Assembly (NCBI GenBank): GCA_003116975.1 | Contig: BGKB01000102.1 | Location: 62,001 to 126,000 of the forward strand | Length of the DNA stretch: 64,000 nt | Reading direction: 5' to 3' | Source of the DNA: Aurantiochytrium sp. KH105 | Lineage: Eukaryota; Sar; Bigyra; Thraustochytrida; Thraustochytriidae | Shown: positions 46,723 through 58,700 of the stretch, piece after piece | How positions within the stretch are numbered: position 1 is the stretch's first letter | Layout of the letters: every line of letters begins with the position of its first letter | Made by a program: the position numbers and the translations under genes | The notes under the pieces: generated by a model | The model's input: the letters and a program-made list of their open reading frames with translations, nothing else | What the model was told of the DNA's origin: nothing | Databases searched by the model: none

Positions 46723-49700
46723 ATGCGGGCAGAGGCGCTCTACGACTTCGAGGCCCAGAATGACGATGAGGTGAGCCTGGAGACGGGCGATATCGTTGTC
46801 GTCACGGACTCAAGCGATGACGCATCGGGATGGTGGAAAGGAAAACGCGAGAAAGACGGACCCGCGGCCGTGGAGGGTCTCTTTCCCCGTGACTATGTCA
46901 AGATCGTTGAAGAGGCCGAGGCTGCTCCCGCGCCTGCGCCCACCCCTGTTCCTGCTCCAGCGCCAACACCGGCGCCAGCGCCACCGGCGAAAACGACCAC
47001 GCCCAAAACCAGAAATCGCGTTCGCGTTCTCTGGGAATTTGAGCCAAGCGCTGATGACGAATTGTCAGTCAAAGCCGGAGATGTGATTGAAGTCGTCGAT
47101 TCCGAAGACCCAGAGTGGTGGTATGGATCGATCCGCGGCCAGTCCGGCCTCATCCCCAAAAATTATTGCGAAGAGCTACCTGCATCGTCGCAAAGCGGCG
47201 CCACGGCGCTACCGGGATCAGGAAGGTCAGCCTCTACGTCATCTGCCTCTCCTGCCGCCGGGCCTGCATCATCCGCAACGTCGCAAGCAGAAGGAACATC
47301 GACCGTATCTGCCACGCCGACGCTTCGTGTCAATCTCAACAGTCAGAACAGTCTCAGTGGCTCAAGCAACGGAAGCGCCCTACCGGCGAGCGCGGTTCGT
47401 GTCGGAACAAATTCACAGGCAGGGGGCGGAACAGCAGGTCCCGCGACAACCATGAATGCAGCACAAGGCAAAGGCTTCATCATCGGGAGCGAGCCGCTCT
47501 GGAGACATCCAGGCTTCATCGGGATGTGCGCAGATCGCTACATCTCAGGCACGTGGCCTTCGAACCCGACGGACGAGTTTACGTCGCTGCGCATGACCCT
47601 CGAGTTTTTCATGCTTGCAATGGAACGTCTTGTGACAAAACTTGGCGATAAGTGGGGCGTGCGCAGTCTGAAGAACGCTTTTGCAATGGCAGGCTGGGTC
47701 GTCGCAAACCTTCCGCTGAATCCGATGAACCAGGACCAAAATTTTCACCTCTTCTTGCATGGATTCGTCCAGCGGGTGAGGGGAATGCGGAACGGCGACG
47801 TCATCTGCTTTCCCGGCGGCTGGACCTCGGATACGTCCATTGTCGACCTCGGCGAAGATACCGACGACTCATCAGACGATGATACTGAAGATGGCAGCGG
47901 TTCCTCCTCCTCTGGGGCCGGCAACAGTGGCAGCAGGCGGAGCTTCAAGCGCAACAGCATGCGCAAGCGGTCAACTGCAAGCAGTGCCAAGGACGATGGC
48001 AACAACAAACCAGAGGAAAGCAGCTCTCGTCCTACAAAGCCGTCGCGCTCGGCCTCGTCCAATCGCATCAAGGTAGGAGGGAATCGCGGCGTGGTGTCTC
48101 ATCTCGTCATGTACATTTTGACGCGCCATGAAAGCACCTTTTCGCTTTCTGTCTGCAATACAGGGCATCCTGTTGCTGAACAAGAACAGCAAATGCAGCA
48201 AAATAGCGCTGGCGACCCCGCGACGCGCTGGGATGGCTTCGACTACCACGCGGCCCGTCTCGATGAGGAAACGGGCAAGATGAAGCGCAATCTTTGCTAC
48301 ACGCTCACTGATATTCCCTGCGAGCGTCTTTTGGACGCTTCATTTTGGTTCCTTCTTTTCCGGGCCAAAATTTACTACCATTCCAAGAACACCGCCAAAA
48401 TGGTTTACGAGACGCTGCTTCCATACCTTTCGCGCCAGCACCTGTACATGAACCGCGCCTCCTTTGACCTTTCGGTAATGGACATGCGCACACAGCGCGA
48501 CGTGGCCGATGGCTCTTTCTTTCACCTGCTCAAGGCGTGCATGCGCCAGTGCGTGCTCTCCCTGGGACTCACTACCTTCCAGGCCAAGCACGTTTCGCTG
48601 CTCCTGCGCATGGAGGTCTGTGAGATGATGCAAGAAGATCTGTCCCGAGTCTCCAACTTGTACGCCGGAGACGCTATTACAATGCGGGCCGCACTGCAGC
48701 AGCTTGCGGACAATGCGGCAAAGCGGAGTCTCGAGGAAAAGAACTCGCCAACCACCACGGACCATCTCCAGCAGATTGCCGGGCTCATCAACGACATCGA
48801 CGGCCGCATTTCTGGCCTGCTAAAACCGATCGAGGACCGCCACCTGCCTCCCGCCCTGAGCTTTCCGAATAGCGGAAAGATCGCCTGGGCCGCGTGCATG
48901 CCCATGTTTGGCCCTTTTCGTCGCGACTGCAGTGTCGAGCACCTTGCCGGCGGCGCAGCGCCGCCTCCTATTTTGCGACCTGTGCAGCTCACGCTCGTCC
49001 CCGACGCGATCGAGGACTTTGCCGACGTGGCCATTACCCTGCGCCACTGTGTGAACATTTGCACATTGCTCGACAACCAAAAGGATCTCATCCGCAACAC
49101 GTATTGCATCCGCATCGCGCTAATTCAGCACCTCTTTACGCAAGTCATACCGCTTCCCCTCGCCCGGAACGACCCCAAGCGCCCAGACCATTGTTTTTGG
49201 TACGCCAAGCCCATGCGTTACGAGACCCAGGCAGATATTCTGCGCCTCCTCGAGCTCGTGGGTCGCCACTTTGTCAGCGCAGCACTGTCCGTGCGGGTCA
49301 CGCGGAGCTTTGATGCTGCGCGTATCATTACCATGGCCGCGATTGCCACCGTGGCCGATTGCGTGGTGCGCGTTCACGCATGTGATATCCCTTCACAGTT
49401 TTCATTGCACTATGATGGTCAGGCTGCAGGCCCTGTCCATCCTTTTGCCTTTGAAATTGGCTACTTTGTTGAAGAGAGCGGCTTTCTCGCTTTTGCTGAC
49501 CCATATCTCACCACGGCGCGAACGCAGATCCTCGACTATTTTACGGCCCTTCGGGACGCCGTCCGCAGCGATCACGTACTCTTTCGCTTCGAGCACTCGA
49601 TGCTTTTCGGTGATGCGGAGCGTCGTCTCGTGAACCAGCTTTGCGTACAGATGGGCTTTGACCGCTCCAAGGGCATCCCGGGCCTGGCTGCGTACTTTGG

Positions 49701-52700
49701 TGGCCAGGATCCGGCGCTTGTTGATCATTACCCCGAGCTCGCGCTTTTCCGAGACATCGTCTTCCTCTTCAAGTCTCTCTTGGCCCCGACTGCAAATGCA
49801 CTCCCTGAGCTTCGCCATTGGAAAGCCACAGATGCGCGTCTCATTTGGACAGTGGGCAAGCCTGTCGACGATGGCAATGCAGCACCTCCTCCGGACGCGC
49901 CTCAAGGGACTTCGATGCAGCGCGTGGGTCTCGACGTTGCTGGTTTTGGAAAGGAAAGGCTTGCTTGTGCAGCGTACGTTCGCACCTACCGCGCGGATGC
50001 TCAGATCGAAAAGTCGACTTTGCAGTCTTTGTTGGATTTTGTAGGTCTCGGGAGCAACACCATGCCGCGCGCGCCTCCATCGGGCGCCAATCCATCCAAC
50101 CTGGCAGGGAAGAACATCAATACCGAGGATGATGTCCTTCACGTCAAAGACCTTCCCGACTTTGGAAACAAGATTCGTGCCAGCGACTCGGAGCTGCTCC
50201 TGCAGTATCTCACAGCACCATACTTGCGTATCCCTCTCGTACTGCAATTCTTTGCGGACCAGATTCGTATATCTGCGCTCGCAGAGTCCAAGCTGCAAGA
50301 GGTGTTAGATGCTTGCCTGTTTGAACCCGGCATGTGGCAGCGCGATGGCAAGGTTGAGGAGCCACGAACTGTGCCTGCGTCCGATCGCGCTCACCTCGCC
50401 ACACCCGTGGGTCTCCTTTTTAACGAGCTTCAGCACTCGCCTCGTGTCGTCCTTGATGCGATCGAGAACATGCTGTTTTACGCCATGGAGCTTGATGTGG
50501 GTCGCTACTCTCCCGGTTCCTCGCAAGTTATCCTCTACGTGACACGTCTCGTCGTGCGCGTGATCGAGTACATGGGGTTCCTCATTGAGCGCGACGAGCT
50601 CGAGCAGGAGCGTGTGCAGCGCACAGGGGATGCCATCTCGCGCAGCGGTCCGCGTTCCATGGCGCGCGGTCTCCATTTGCCAGGCACGACGGAAGCGTCC
50701 ATTCCGTATCTTCGGGAACTTCGCGACAAGCTGCGCGACAAGCTTGACTCCTCCATTTATCCCATGCTCGAACAATGGTGTCGCGTGGCCACCAAGCAGC
50801 GCAAGATGCAGCTCGCTTGCGTTTTCCACGCCCATATGGCATATCTCTACCTGGGCACAAAGGAGAGCCAGCTTGATCGGCGCATGGTCTCGGCGATTCT
50901 TATTTCCTACATCTTCGTTACGGTGAACTTTCGCTTTCACATGGAGCTTGATCCCGAGAGCGCTTCGCGCGGCGTCAAGCGCGCGGGGAAAAAGGGCGAA
51001 GGCGAGAGCGACGATGCTCTCAATTTGGGCATCTCGCCCAACGAATTCTTTTCGCTCTATCAAAAGCATCGTGGCAAAATCTTGCGCTGGCTCGAAGCAA
51101 ACCCTGCCGATTGCAACAAGACCATGGAGGCGATCGTCAAAGTTATTAGTCTCACGGATGAGCGCCAAACCGGCATGGTCACTGAATCCAAGGGCGACGA
51201 GGACGAGATGCTCATCCGAAGCTGGCAGTCCCCCGAGATTGCCGGCTGTCTCGGTCGGTTCATGCCCGATACCGAAGTCAGCGAGTTGCGGCGCTGTCTC
51301 AGCGCTGCCGAAGAGGTCCGCGACTTTGAAGAGTGGATGCGCGTCGTCACGACGCAGAGTGTCGACACCGAGATTAACGTGCAGCTCGGCGAGTTCACTT
51401 TGAAAAAGCACCCAATGAAGCTTCTCGACGACAAATTTGTCTACATGCCGGATTTTCGTGAGGTTTTTGGCGATATTGACCCATCGCTTGGCCACGGTGT
51501 GCAGTGCGCCGAGGTTAAGGACACCGTGAACCGAAGTTGGAAGCGCCTCGTAGGTCGCCGGCACGATGTGCAGCTATGGGATCCGGACACGCGCACAGAA
51601 ATCGCAAATCCATTTCAGCGGCCATTCCCAAGTGCCCTCGAGCCTGCCGAAGCATGGGTGCAAAAGGCGCTCGAGCCCTATGCGCAGACAGTGTTGAGTC
51701 ATGTTGAGCTCTTTCTCCCACGCGCTTCCGCTGCAAAGCAGAGTTTCGCTGTGCTTTGCGGTCTAGTGCAACCGGCGCGCAATCTCTACCAAGATCCGAA
51801 TACACCTGGCGAGGCGTCTGCAGCAGCGTCACCGCAGGCTCGCATGGCCTCGACGCTGCTCGAAGTGGTTGTCTTTCAGAACCCACGTGTCGTTCACGTC
51901 TATGAGGTCCTCGAGCATGGCCGGCGCTGGTACCGTTCGCTCTGTTACAGTTCGGACCCACGTTTTTGCCTCGGCGACTTTGGCGAGGTCCCGACCATGT
52001 CATGGTCCACGGGACGTCCCGTCTTGAGCATTGGGTCGGTGCCAACGACTGCGCGTCCTCCGTCACCGTCGTTGGTCATCAGTCGTAACCTAACCAAGGA
52101 GATGGGCGTCCAAGAGTACATGCCACGGAGACTGCTGAAAGGTCTTTTGCCAGAGACCCTGCTTGACGAGTATGAATTCTGGCAAGACGTCGAGGACAAG
52201 TCGATTATTGGATATGAAAAGGCGGAAATTCAAGATTCAAGCAAGTCCGGAGAAGGCGGAGAAGCTACGAGCAGGCTCAGCGCACAGGATCGGCTGAGCC
52301 GCGTGATCAAGCCGCGAACGCGATTGCGCGTTGAAATCATTCCTCATGGCCCAGATGACACGAGCGGGTACGGGAATTCCAAGGCATATGCTCTTGTGCG
52401 GCGATTCGTGACAATTGACTCCGGCCCGCGAGCCGGTACGGAGGAATGCCACACGCTCCTCAATCTCTTGCACGCGCCCGCGTCGAGCCCGCTCAAGGAT
52501 TTGTCCAGCATCTTGCTTCGCGTCGATAATCTCAGCCACATTCTCGTTTGGACCTTTGCAGATGTTCAGACGCCCTCTGACGTCTGTCGCATCGACCTTG
52601 TCGAGCTTCCACGCGTGCGTCTCTCATTTCGTCTTCAGGAAGAGGCTTCCCAACCGGGCGGTCCCGTGGACCTCAAGCTTTTCAGCCAGGAACACACGGG

Positions 52701-55700
52701 TCTTTTTATGAGTGCAAATCGTGATCCTCGCATTGTCGATCTCGTTCGGGGCCTACCACACGCAGTTCTTTTGGAGAACTGGAAGGGCGAGCTTTTTATT
52801 CTCGTCGCCGCTACCGCGTACCCCACTCGACCCGTGGTTCCCAACATGATCTTTGCAACGGAGCTTGTGCTGAATCGCACAAGTCCAGAGTGGAATGCAA
52901 ACCTCGGAGATGTGCGACACTATCTGTACTCGGTCCATCTCTCGAAGATGTTTCTCTTTACGCCAACATTGAGCTCGGCACTCTACCTCTTCCTGCTTCG
53001 CTTCATGGCTCGACGCTACGATCTCGCCTTTCGGCTCGCTGACTCCTGCGTGACGGACACGCCGCTGACAGCTGAAGAGGACCAGATTTTGGATCTTTTG
53101 GGTAGTCTCAATTTCGATATGCATCCTGATGCGCATGCTTGTCGTCTCAAGCTCAGTCTGGTGACGCTAGGTGCTCGCAGTATCATGCGTCTCCCCTGGG
53201 ATCTCGTGCAGGAGATGTCCTTGTACGCCATCAAACATCGCCGCGTGGCGGCAAGCTGCCGTCTTTCCGTATCCGAAGAGTTGACCTTGTTGGAGGAGGT
53301 GTCGTTGAATGCGCCCGGACGCAACCTTTTGCGTGCGTCGAAGCGGAACAATGGTCAGATTCTTTTCAACCGTCGCGCCCTGCTCAACGCGATGCAGCTT
53401 ACCGCGCTCGGGCAAACCTCGCAAGCTGGCTCGGATGAACTCATCGTCTTTCACCCTCCCCGGCCGCGACCGAGTGTGTGCTTCGATCAGGTCCGCGACG
53501 ATACGGCCTTGGAGGACCGGAAAAACGCCTCGTCCTGGCGCAAGACCTTGCGGGCATTCTCTTCGCTCAAGCCAATGTCGTACGATCGTCCGACAGACCT
53601 GAGTGGTGTCGAGGGTCTGCGTCTTTTTCACGATATGATCAATCGAGGCGTCTCGATTCGTGGTGGCAAGACCTCCAAGGGGTTTCCCTTTTTATACGAG
53701 CTCATGACTGGTACGCTGTCGGTGCGTGTGTTGGATGACGATAATTGTTTCAACTGGGCAAGCGTTCTCTTGCACATGATGCCGCCACACAAGTTCAAAA
53801 AGACGCAGACCATGACATCGGTGCTACGCATCCTGGCCAACAACCCGGAGCTGATTCGCGATATGCCAAAGTACGAGGACGATCGCAAGCACAAATTCAC
53901 GATTATTTTCAAGGGTCAGAACGTTATTCAGCGTCTCTTGGAAAAGTGCAACTCTACGCTACGCAGCAAAACGGCGAGTATCAAATGGCCGCCTACGACG
54001 ACGCAATTCACGCCGTGGCGCCCCGGAACACACGTTAGTCTACCACTCTCCCCGAACCCGCGCCGCGACCGTGCATGGCTCGCGCCCCGAGTGCTCGACC
54101 TCGGGCTCGAGAGACGCGAATTCGGCCCGCTCGAGGCGACGAGCCCAGGCGGAACCAATGTTGTTGGACTCGATGCACAAGAAGCGCGCGCCTTTGCAAC
54201 AGCTCCGATTGACTCGATTGGCCTTGCGGCACACGTTTCAAAGGAGTCGCGCGGAAGTCTTGGACTTGCGAAAATTGATCTTGTGCCAGGAGGCAACCCC
54301 GAGGCCCTCTTGCAGGTCGACAAGCATGCCGTGGCGCGGTCACACATTGCGCTTGACTTGCTCAAACGCATGCGCGACGACGCGGTCGCCTTTGAGGAAA
54401 TTACGAACGGTGCAACCATTGAGAAGTTGAAAGATCGCGCGAAGGTGCAGGATCTCATTCTCAAACTCGAGCAGCTCTACGAACGGGACACGAAGATTGC
54501 CGAGGCATCCATTACGAGTGTGCTGGATCTTGCCAACTGGGTCGACGTTTCGACCAAGGACGCCTATGGCGAGTACGGCATGCGCAAGCGTCTTGGATTC
54601 TTGCTCAACCAGTACAGTGGCAACGAGCCTCGCATTTGGTTTGAGCTCCTTGTTGGCAATCTCATGTCGAACTTGGGTGACTTCCATCTTTCGCAGCTTA
54701 ATCCCTTTCTCACGCGGGAAACTTTGGCGGAGGTTCACGACATGTGCATTGCTACGCTCATGCGCGTAAACCGGATGGCGCAGACCCTGCGTGCCATTGG
54801 AGCCGCGCACGATCTCTACCGTGCGCTGGCTTCTGCCGATCCGGAGCCCGCACTTCAGCTCAAGAGCGATGCTGTCGTCAAGGAGCTCGCCGCGAAGCGT
54901 CACTACGTCAAACAACCGGGCGCCGGCCAGGGACGCTACGAGCTGGATCCGCGTTTCCTCGTCTTTGAATTTACCTACAGCATTCTTTTGCGCAAATCGC
55001 AGGTTGAACTGGTGTATGACTTTATGGGCGCTCTGCAAAATGGAGATTCGCGGTGTCATCAAATGATCATGGGCGCCGGAAAGACCACGGTAGTGGGCCC
55101 CCTTCTGGCGCTTCTCCTGGGCGATGGCAAGTCGCTGGTTGTCCAAGTCGTCCCCAATGCTCTTCTCGAGTTTTCTCGGGCTGTGATGCGTGACAAGTTC
55201 TCGGCCATCATTCAGAAACCGGTATACACCTTTGTGTTTGATCGTTTTACCAGCGTAGACCGGCAAATGTACCGTAAGCTGCTCATTGCGCGCAAGTCTC
55301 GCGCCGTGGTGTGCACCACGCCCACAGCACTCAAGAGTTTCTTTCTCAAACTCGTCGAGGCTGCGCATCTCTTGGACGCGGCAAAGTACGAATCCGAGGA
55401 CGACATGCGTAGCGCACCGAGCATCATCAAGTCCTTCTTCAAGGAGGCCCTTAGTCTCACGAGCAAGGCACGGGAAATGCTTACCAAGGAGGAGGCCACG
55501 CGTCTTCGCGAGCAAATGCGGTTGTCTAGCCGAATCCTTGATCTCTTTCGCGATGGTGTCCTCATCCTCGATGAAGTCGACCTCATTCTGCACCCGCTCC
55601 GGTCCGAACTGAACTGGCCCATCGGAAACAAGGTGCCCCTTGATTTTACGCGAAGCCACGTGAAGGGTCACGATGGTATGCGCTGGATGATCCCTTTTCA

Positions 55701-58700
55701 CCTGCTTGACGCCTTTTTCGCGCGGACTGCAGGTCAAACGACGCTAGACTACACGAGCTCTCGGTCCGCGGCAACGCTACTCAAGAGCATCAACGAAGCG
55801 ATCACCAAGGGTTGCGAGCTGAACTTGATGCAGCAGCAGCCGCATTTGGTACTGCTTTCGCGATCTTTTTACACGGCCAAGTTACGCAGCCTGCTGGCCG
55901 AATGGATGCTTTTGTTTCTCTCAATGCGCGGCTTGCATGGAATCTCGGACCCGGATGCTCTTGATTACATGACGCGCGGCCCCAAGGGCGCCCCGAAGGC
56001 GGCCGAGGTTGTCAACAGCAACCTGACCGACGAAAACGTGAAAATGATCAATCTCGCGCGCGAGTGGATCGGTACGTTTACACCGTTCGTTCTTGCCAAG
56101 ATTGACCGCGTCAAGTACGGTCTGCTCAACGCGACGGACTTGGCCAAATTCATGGCTCTTGACCCGCTCATGCCCAAGAACCGGAAACTTTTGGCGGTGC
56201 CCTTCACCGGCAAAGATTGCCCGTCGCGGGCATCAGAGTTCTCTCACCCCGACGTTGTTATTGGCCTTACTATCCTTGCCTACCGGTACGAGGGACTTCG
56301 CATGTCGGACTTCATCTGGCTCTTGCGTCATCTCCGCGAACGCCTCGAGGAGGATGTTGGGCCGTACATCAAACGCGAGGCGAGTCGTTTGTACATTCGT
56401 TGGGTCTCGCTCGCGGGCGGCCGCGTGCGGGGCACCAAGGTAGAGTCGCAGAAGCGTCGCTTCAAAGCAGGAGGCGGTGCCAAGACGGATGTCGCCGCCG
56501 AGTCCAAAGTGGTTTCTGCGGATGAGGCGTTGGCTTCAGACGAAGCCAAGGAAGTGGAAAACAGCGATGTAAATGGCGTGCGCGAAATCGAGCTGGATGA
56601 CCTGTGGCCGCTGCAGTTGATCGATTTGTCAGACACCTATCAAGTGGGCGTCTTGTATCGCTTGCTGCGGAAATCACCCCATGCAATCCTCTACTATCTC
56701 ACGACGTACATCTTCCCGGAGACCTTGCAGCACCACGGCCTCAAAATTTCTGCTTGCGGCCAGGAGCTTGGCGGCAGCATCATGTTTAAGCGCCGACTGG
56801 GTTTTAGTGGAACGCCTTCGGACCTCTTGCCTGTGGAGTTCGGAGTATGTCACTATGAGAAGGGATCAGACGGCAAAATGCTTCATTATTTGACGGATCC
56901 AAGCGTGATGTCGATCCGTCTCGTGGAAAGGGGCTGGTCCGTGGAAAGCCTGCTGCGATCGATTGCTACAATGCGACCAGCTTACCAGGCTCTTATTGAC
57001 ACCGGGGCGCTGGTCACCGGATACAGTAACATTGAGGTCGCCGCTTTTCTGCTGCGAAACGGGCTTCCTGAGGATGTGGAGGGTGTTGTTTTTCTAGACA
57101 GCGCGGACCGCAAGATGGTCCTTACTCGATCGGGCAAGATCATTCCACTGGATCGATCGGGTATTGCCCCCGACCGTCGATTCTCCTTTTACGATCAGGT
57201 CCACACAACCGGCATGGATATCAAGCAAGCGATCTCAGCCCGCGCAGCGCTAACCCTCGGCAAGGATATGACCTTTCGGGACTATGCGCAGGGTGCCTTT
57301 CGCATGCGCGGCATCGGCGTTGGGCAAACCATTGAACTCCTGGTGATTCCAGAGGTCGACATGTTGATCAAGTTGCAGGTTGCTGCTGGCCATGGCAAGA
57401 CTGTGAGTCCAAGCGAGCTCTCCCAGCTTGCTGCCGAAAATCTCTCTGCGCAGGAATCGCAGCGAACGCGTGACGAGGCGCAGAGTCTGCAGCGAACACC
57501 TCAACTTGCAGAGCGGCTGCGCGAAGTGACTGAGTGGCTCGTCATCAACTCCATGAGGTCAGAGAAGATCCAATTCAACTTGCTTTGCGAGCAGAGCACG
57601 AGTAATGTGTGGCGCAAGCGTGCTCATCACTTTGTTCTCATGAATTCGGCCAAGGTCGGCGAACGCGGCGATGCAGCTGCCGGGAATCAATTTCTAGAAA
57701 AGTCGATCGATGCCTTTCGTGAGCGTGTCGACTACTCTGTGGCCACTGCTGTACCTCGGGCGCAGCCATTTGCCGAGAAGATTGAGAATCTCGTCAACGA
57801 TCACAGCGATCTCATTGCTTCCGAAGGCGATCGCGAGGTAATCACTAGCATCACACGAAAGGTCAAGGACGCCGAGGAACGCAGTCGCGTCGCGGCACGA
57901 GCTGGCACGCTCGTGCCAACGCTCGCTGGCGTGGAGGGCGTCGGATCGCAAGACGAGGTGGCCAAAGAACAAGTGTTCAACGCGGAACAGGTCCAAGAAC
58001 AGGAGCAGGAACAAGAACAGGAACAAGAACAAGAGCAAGAGCAAGAACAGGAAAAAGTCCAACAGCTCGAGCCAGAAGAGTACGTCAAGAAAAAGTACTC
58101 TCGCAAGGACGAGTCTCCTGTCCCATGGGATGTGGAACTTTTGGGCAAAGCCAACGCCGCGCCGGCCATGAAGTTCTTTCCATGCTCCGAGTTTGCGATG
58201 CACCGCAAGCTTACCGAATCGCCCGTTCCCATTACCTTTCCCCAGTCCATGTACATTAGCCGCAATCACTACGATCCAGGATGGAGTCTGCACACACACC
58301 GTCGCATCAAGAACGTCATTATTCTCATGGAGTGGGTCCCAGACCCGGGCGCTTTGACAAATTCGGCGACACTCTTGGGCGCTTCGCAAACGCATCTTTC
58401 CAAAGACACCTGGAGCCATCTTTCTGGGGCGTTCAACATGTTTGATATTGACAGCGATCAGCGACTCAAGAAAGACGAGCTTTTCGAGCTCATGCTGGCA
58501 TTAGACGTGGCGCCCGATGACCTTTTGCGCCTTGGGAACGAGATTGCCGGCTTTGAAGACGTGACCATTGAAGCCGATGAGTCAAAGTTGGCGCGCTCCG
58601 GCGACCAGGGTGAAGCGAGAACATGGGAAGATCAGCGGAAGCAACTGGAGAACTATTTGGCAAACTCGTTGCAAGAGTCCCTGCAGCGGCTTTTGCAGCG

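Noticed and set aside
54340..55737. 465-codon minus-strand frame inside the giant gene
   Set aside because: Antisense shadow of conserved ATPase-like sequence on the + strand.
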